A stretch of 6,554 nt of DNA from contig JAZUKH010000172.1 of assembly GCA_045643185.1 (NCBI GenBank), positions 1-6,554 on the forward strand. The letters run 5' to 3'. The stretch is from RGIG464 sp045643185. Lineage in GTDB: Bacteria; Myxococcota_A; Bradymonadia; UBA4248. Below are positions 6,090-6,554 of the stretch, piece after piece; the stretch's first letter is position 1, and each line of letters starts with the position of its first letter. The translations under genes were made by a program, and so were the position numbers. The notes beneath the pieces are model-generated. The model did not search any database. It was not told where the DNA came from and saw only the letters and a program-made list of their open reading frames with translations.

Positions 6090-6135
6090 AAAAAAAACGG
6101 CAAATCTTGTACTTGCCTTAAAACGAAAAGGCAAG
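6090..6135 (-). promoter_or_regulatory. Attenuator-like competing hairpins in the parE leader
   Basis: On the minus strand CTTGCCTT pairs with AAGGCAAG (plus 6128-6135 and 6112-6119; 8 bp, 8-nt loop). The second arm can instead pair downstream: GGCAAG with TTTGCC (plus 6112-6117 and 6099-6104; 6 bp including a G-U). That alternative is followed by G and eight T (plus 6090-6097), giving a weak intrinsic terminator. The two structures share bases and cannot coexist. This is the shape of a transcription attenuator. The trigger, if any, is unknown, and the terminator stem is short. Confidence 0.4.
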
Positions 6136-6156
6136 CGGCAAAACAACTGAACAAAT

Positions 6157-6185
6157 GATATAAACAAAATTGGAACAATTGTCCA
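6157..6185 (-). promoter_or_regulatory. Probable sigma-70-type promoter of parE-serC
   Basis: The minus strand has TGGACA (plus 6180-6185; 5 of 6 against TTGACA), a 17-nt spacer and TATATC (plus 6157-6162; 4 of 6 against TATAAT). Transcription would start near 6150, giving a leader of about 105 nt. The site lies between the upstream gene's terminator and the parE ribosome site, where a promoter is needed. Confidence 0.5.
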
Positions 6186-6187
6186 AT
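6169..6187. promoter_or_regulatory. Inverted repeat over the -35 region, possible operator
   Basis: ATTGGA (6169-6174) and TCCAAT (6182-6187) are exact reverse complements separated by 7 nt. The dyad covers the proposed -35 hexamer. A dimeric repressor bound here would block the promoter. No regulator gene is present to pair with it. Confidence 0.35.
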
Positions 6188-6249
6188 AGTTTTGCTTTGG
6201 GCATTACCTGGTTTTCAAAATCAAATGGGTTGAAAGGCGTGTACAAACA

Positions 6250-6287
6250 AAGAAAAAGGCGCGTATGGTCTTGACCATAGCGCCTTT
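6250..6287 (-). terminator. Intrinsic terminator of the edge gene
   Basis: The minus strand folds into a 15-bp stem: AAAGGCGC plus TATGGTC pair with GACCATA plus GCGCCTTT, with one unpaired base (plus G6263) and a 2-nt tip that would open to 4. The T-rich tract TTTTTCTTTGTTTG follows directly. It ends transcription of the gene at the right edge before the parE promoter. Confidence 0.75.
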
Positions 6288-6357
6288 GAGGGCGGCGTAT
6301 TGAGCGAAGCGAGAAGCCGCCCTGCGGTGGCGTATCCGTTTTACGGATAGCCGCCGC
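6255..6357. repeat. Array of three tandem hairpin units, about 35 nt each
   Basis: Three adjacent hairpins fill the space after the edge gene: 6255-6287, 6289-6323 (AGGGCGGC/GCCGCCCT, 19-nt loop) and 6324-6357 (GCGGTGGC plus TATCCG against CGGATA plus GCCGCCGC, one wobble). The 6-mer GCGTAT occurs once per unit, at 6261, 6295 and 6330. The first and third units share the same plan, with one unpaired G before TAT and ATAGC on the return arm. Confidence 0.6.
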
Positions 6358-6359
6358 CG

Positions 6360-6554
6360 TTACTTTTTACGAATGACGAGCAAGGTGGACGTGAGGGCGA
6401 GGAATAACAGGATCGCAACGTTCCACCAAGGCGTGGTCGGGGCTTTTTGAGGCGCGACGCTGCAGCTGCTTGCCAGGTCGCGGATGAAGTTGGCGAAGGA
6501 GCAGGCGGCGTCGACGTTGCACTGAGGATCGTCGCAGTCGATCAGGCCGTTGTC
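6360..6554 (-). CDS. C-terminal fragment of a surface-type protein with membrane tail
   Basis: Only the last 64 residues lie in the window; the start is beyond the right edge. The fragment opens with DNGLIDCDDPQCNVDAAC, an Asp-rich, Cys-paired motif of a kind I know from secreted and cell-surface proteins of Myxococcota-like bacteria. After SSCSVAP and a short Pro/Thr linker come WWNVAILLFLALTSTLLVI, a clear membrane segment at about residues 43-61, and the terminal RKK. A Cys, a hydrophobic helix and a basic end are the layout of C-terminal sorting tags such as MYXO-CTERM, though this is not the standard MYXO-CTERM sequence. It could also be a plain C-terminal membrane anchor. The protein is probably exported. 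The TAA stop is at 6362-6360 and hairpins follow at once. Confidence 0.75.
   Translation of the reverse strand, partial: DNGLIDCDDPQCNVDAACSFANFIRDLASSCSVAPQKAPTTPWWNVAILLFLALTSTLLVIRKK

Noticed and set aside
6045..6167. N-terminal extension of the topoisomerase to a TTG at 6167
   Set aside because: It has no ribosome site, lies across the proposed promoter and leader hairpins, and does not resemble the family's N terminus.

Overview
The window carries five complete genes and one gene fragment, all on the minus strand. Reading in the direction of transcription (right to left) they are: the 3' end of a surface-type protein gene (6360-6554); a type IIA topoisomerase B subunit (parE/gyrB type, 4125-6044); serC (3052-4125); trmL (2217-2741); ruvA (1542-2165); and ruvB (312-1343). 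I see no RNA genes, insertion sequences or CRISPR array. The long plus-strand open frames are antisense shadows of these genes.

Organism: the proteins are bacterial. The topoisomerase has the short form (about 640 residues), with ADADSDGHHI in the TOPRIM domain and IPTPDGGTHE in the transducer region. I associate this form with ParE-like enzymes of Myxococcota and related lineages. The edge protein has a DNGLIDCDDPQC motif followed by a C-terminal membrane segment and RKK, which also recalls surface proteins of Myxococcota/Bradymonadota-type bacteria. I infer a Gram-negative, former 'deltaproteobacterial' relative. No rRNA or other decisive marker is present, so this is tentative. Coding regions have roughly balanced GC, while two intergenic regions are strikingly AT-rich.

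Layout: the edge gene is followed by three tandem hairpins, the last ending in a T-rich tract and acting as a terminator (6250-6357). A promoter with an overlapping inverted repeat (6157-6187) and a structured leader of about 105 nt then lead into the topoisomerase gene, which very likely starts at a TTG behind a GGAGG site. The topoisomerase and serC overlap by one base (TAATG), so they are probably co-transcribed. A 310-nt AT-rich gap (2742-3051) holds four copies of AAATGATTAT, an 11-bp dyad and a 16-nt direct repeat, and probably contains the trmL-ruvA promoter. trmL and ruvA are 51 nt apart. ruvA and ruvB are separated by 198 nt of AT-rich DNA with four short dyads and a 32-bp tandem duplication that includes the ruvA stop codon. 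ruvB is followed by a strong intrinsic terminator (236-269), then more hairpin-forming DNA to the left edge.

Function: RuvA and RuvB together form the Holliday-junction branch-migration motor. The topoisomerase manages DNA topology with a partner subunit not encoded here. SerC makes serine, and TrmL modifies the tRNA wobble base. These are housekeeping genes in an unusual order, and ruvC is not beside ruvAB. I found no convincing new multi-gene system. The most interesting signals are in the noncoding DNA and in the tail of the edge protein.
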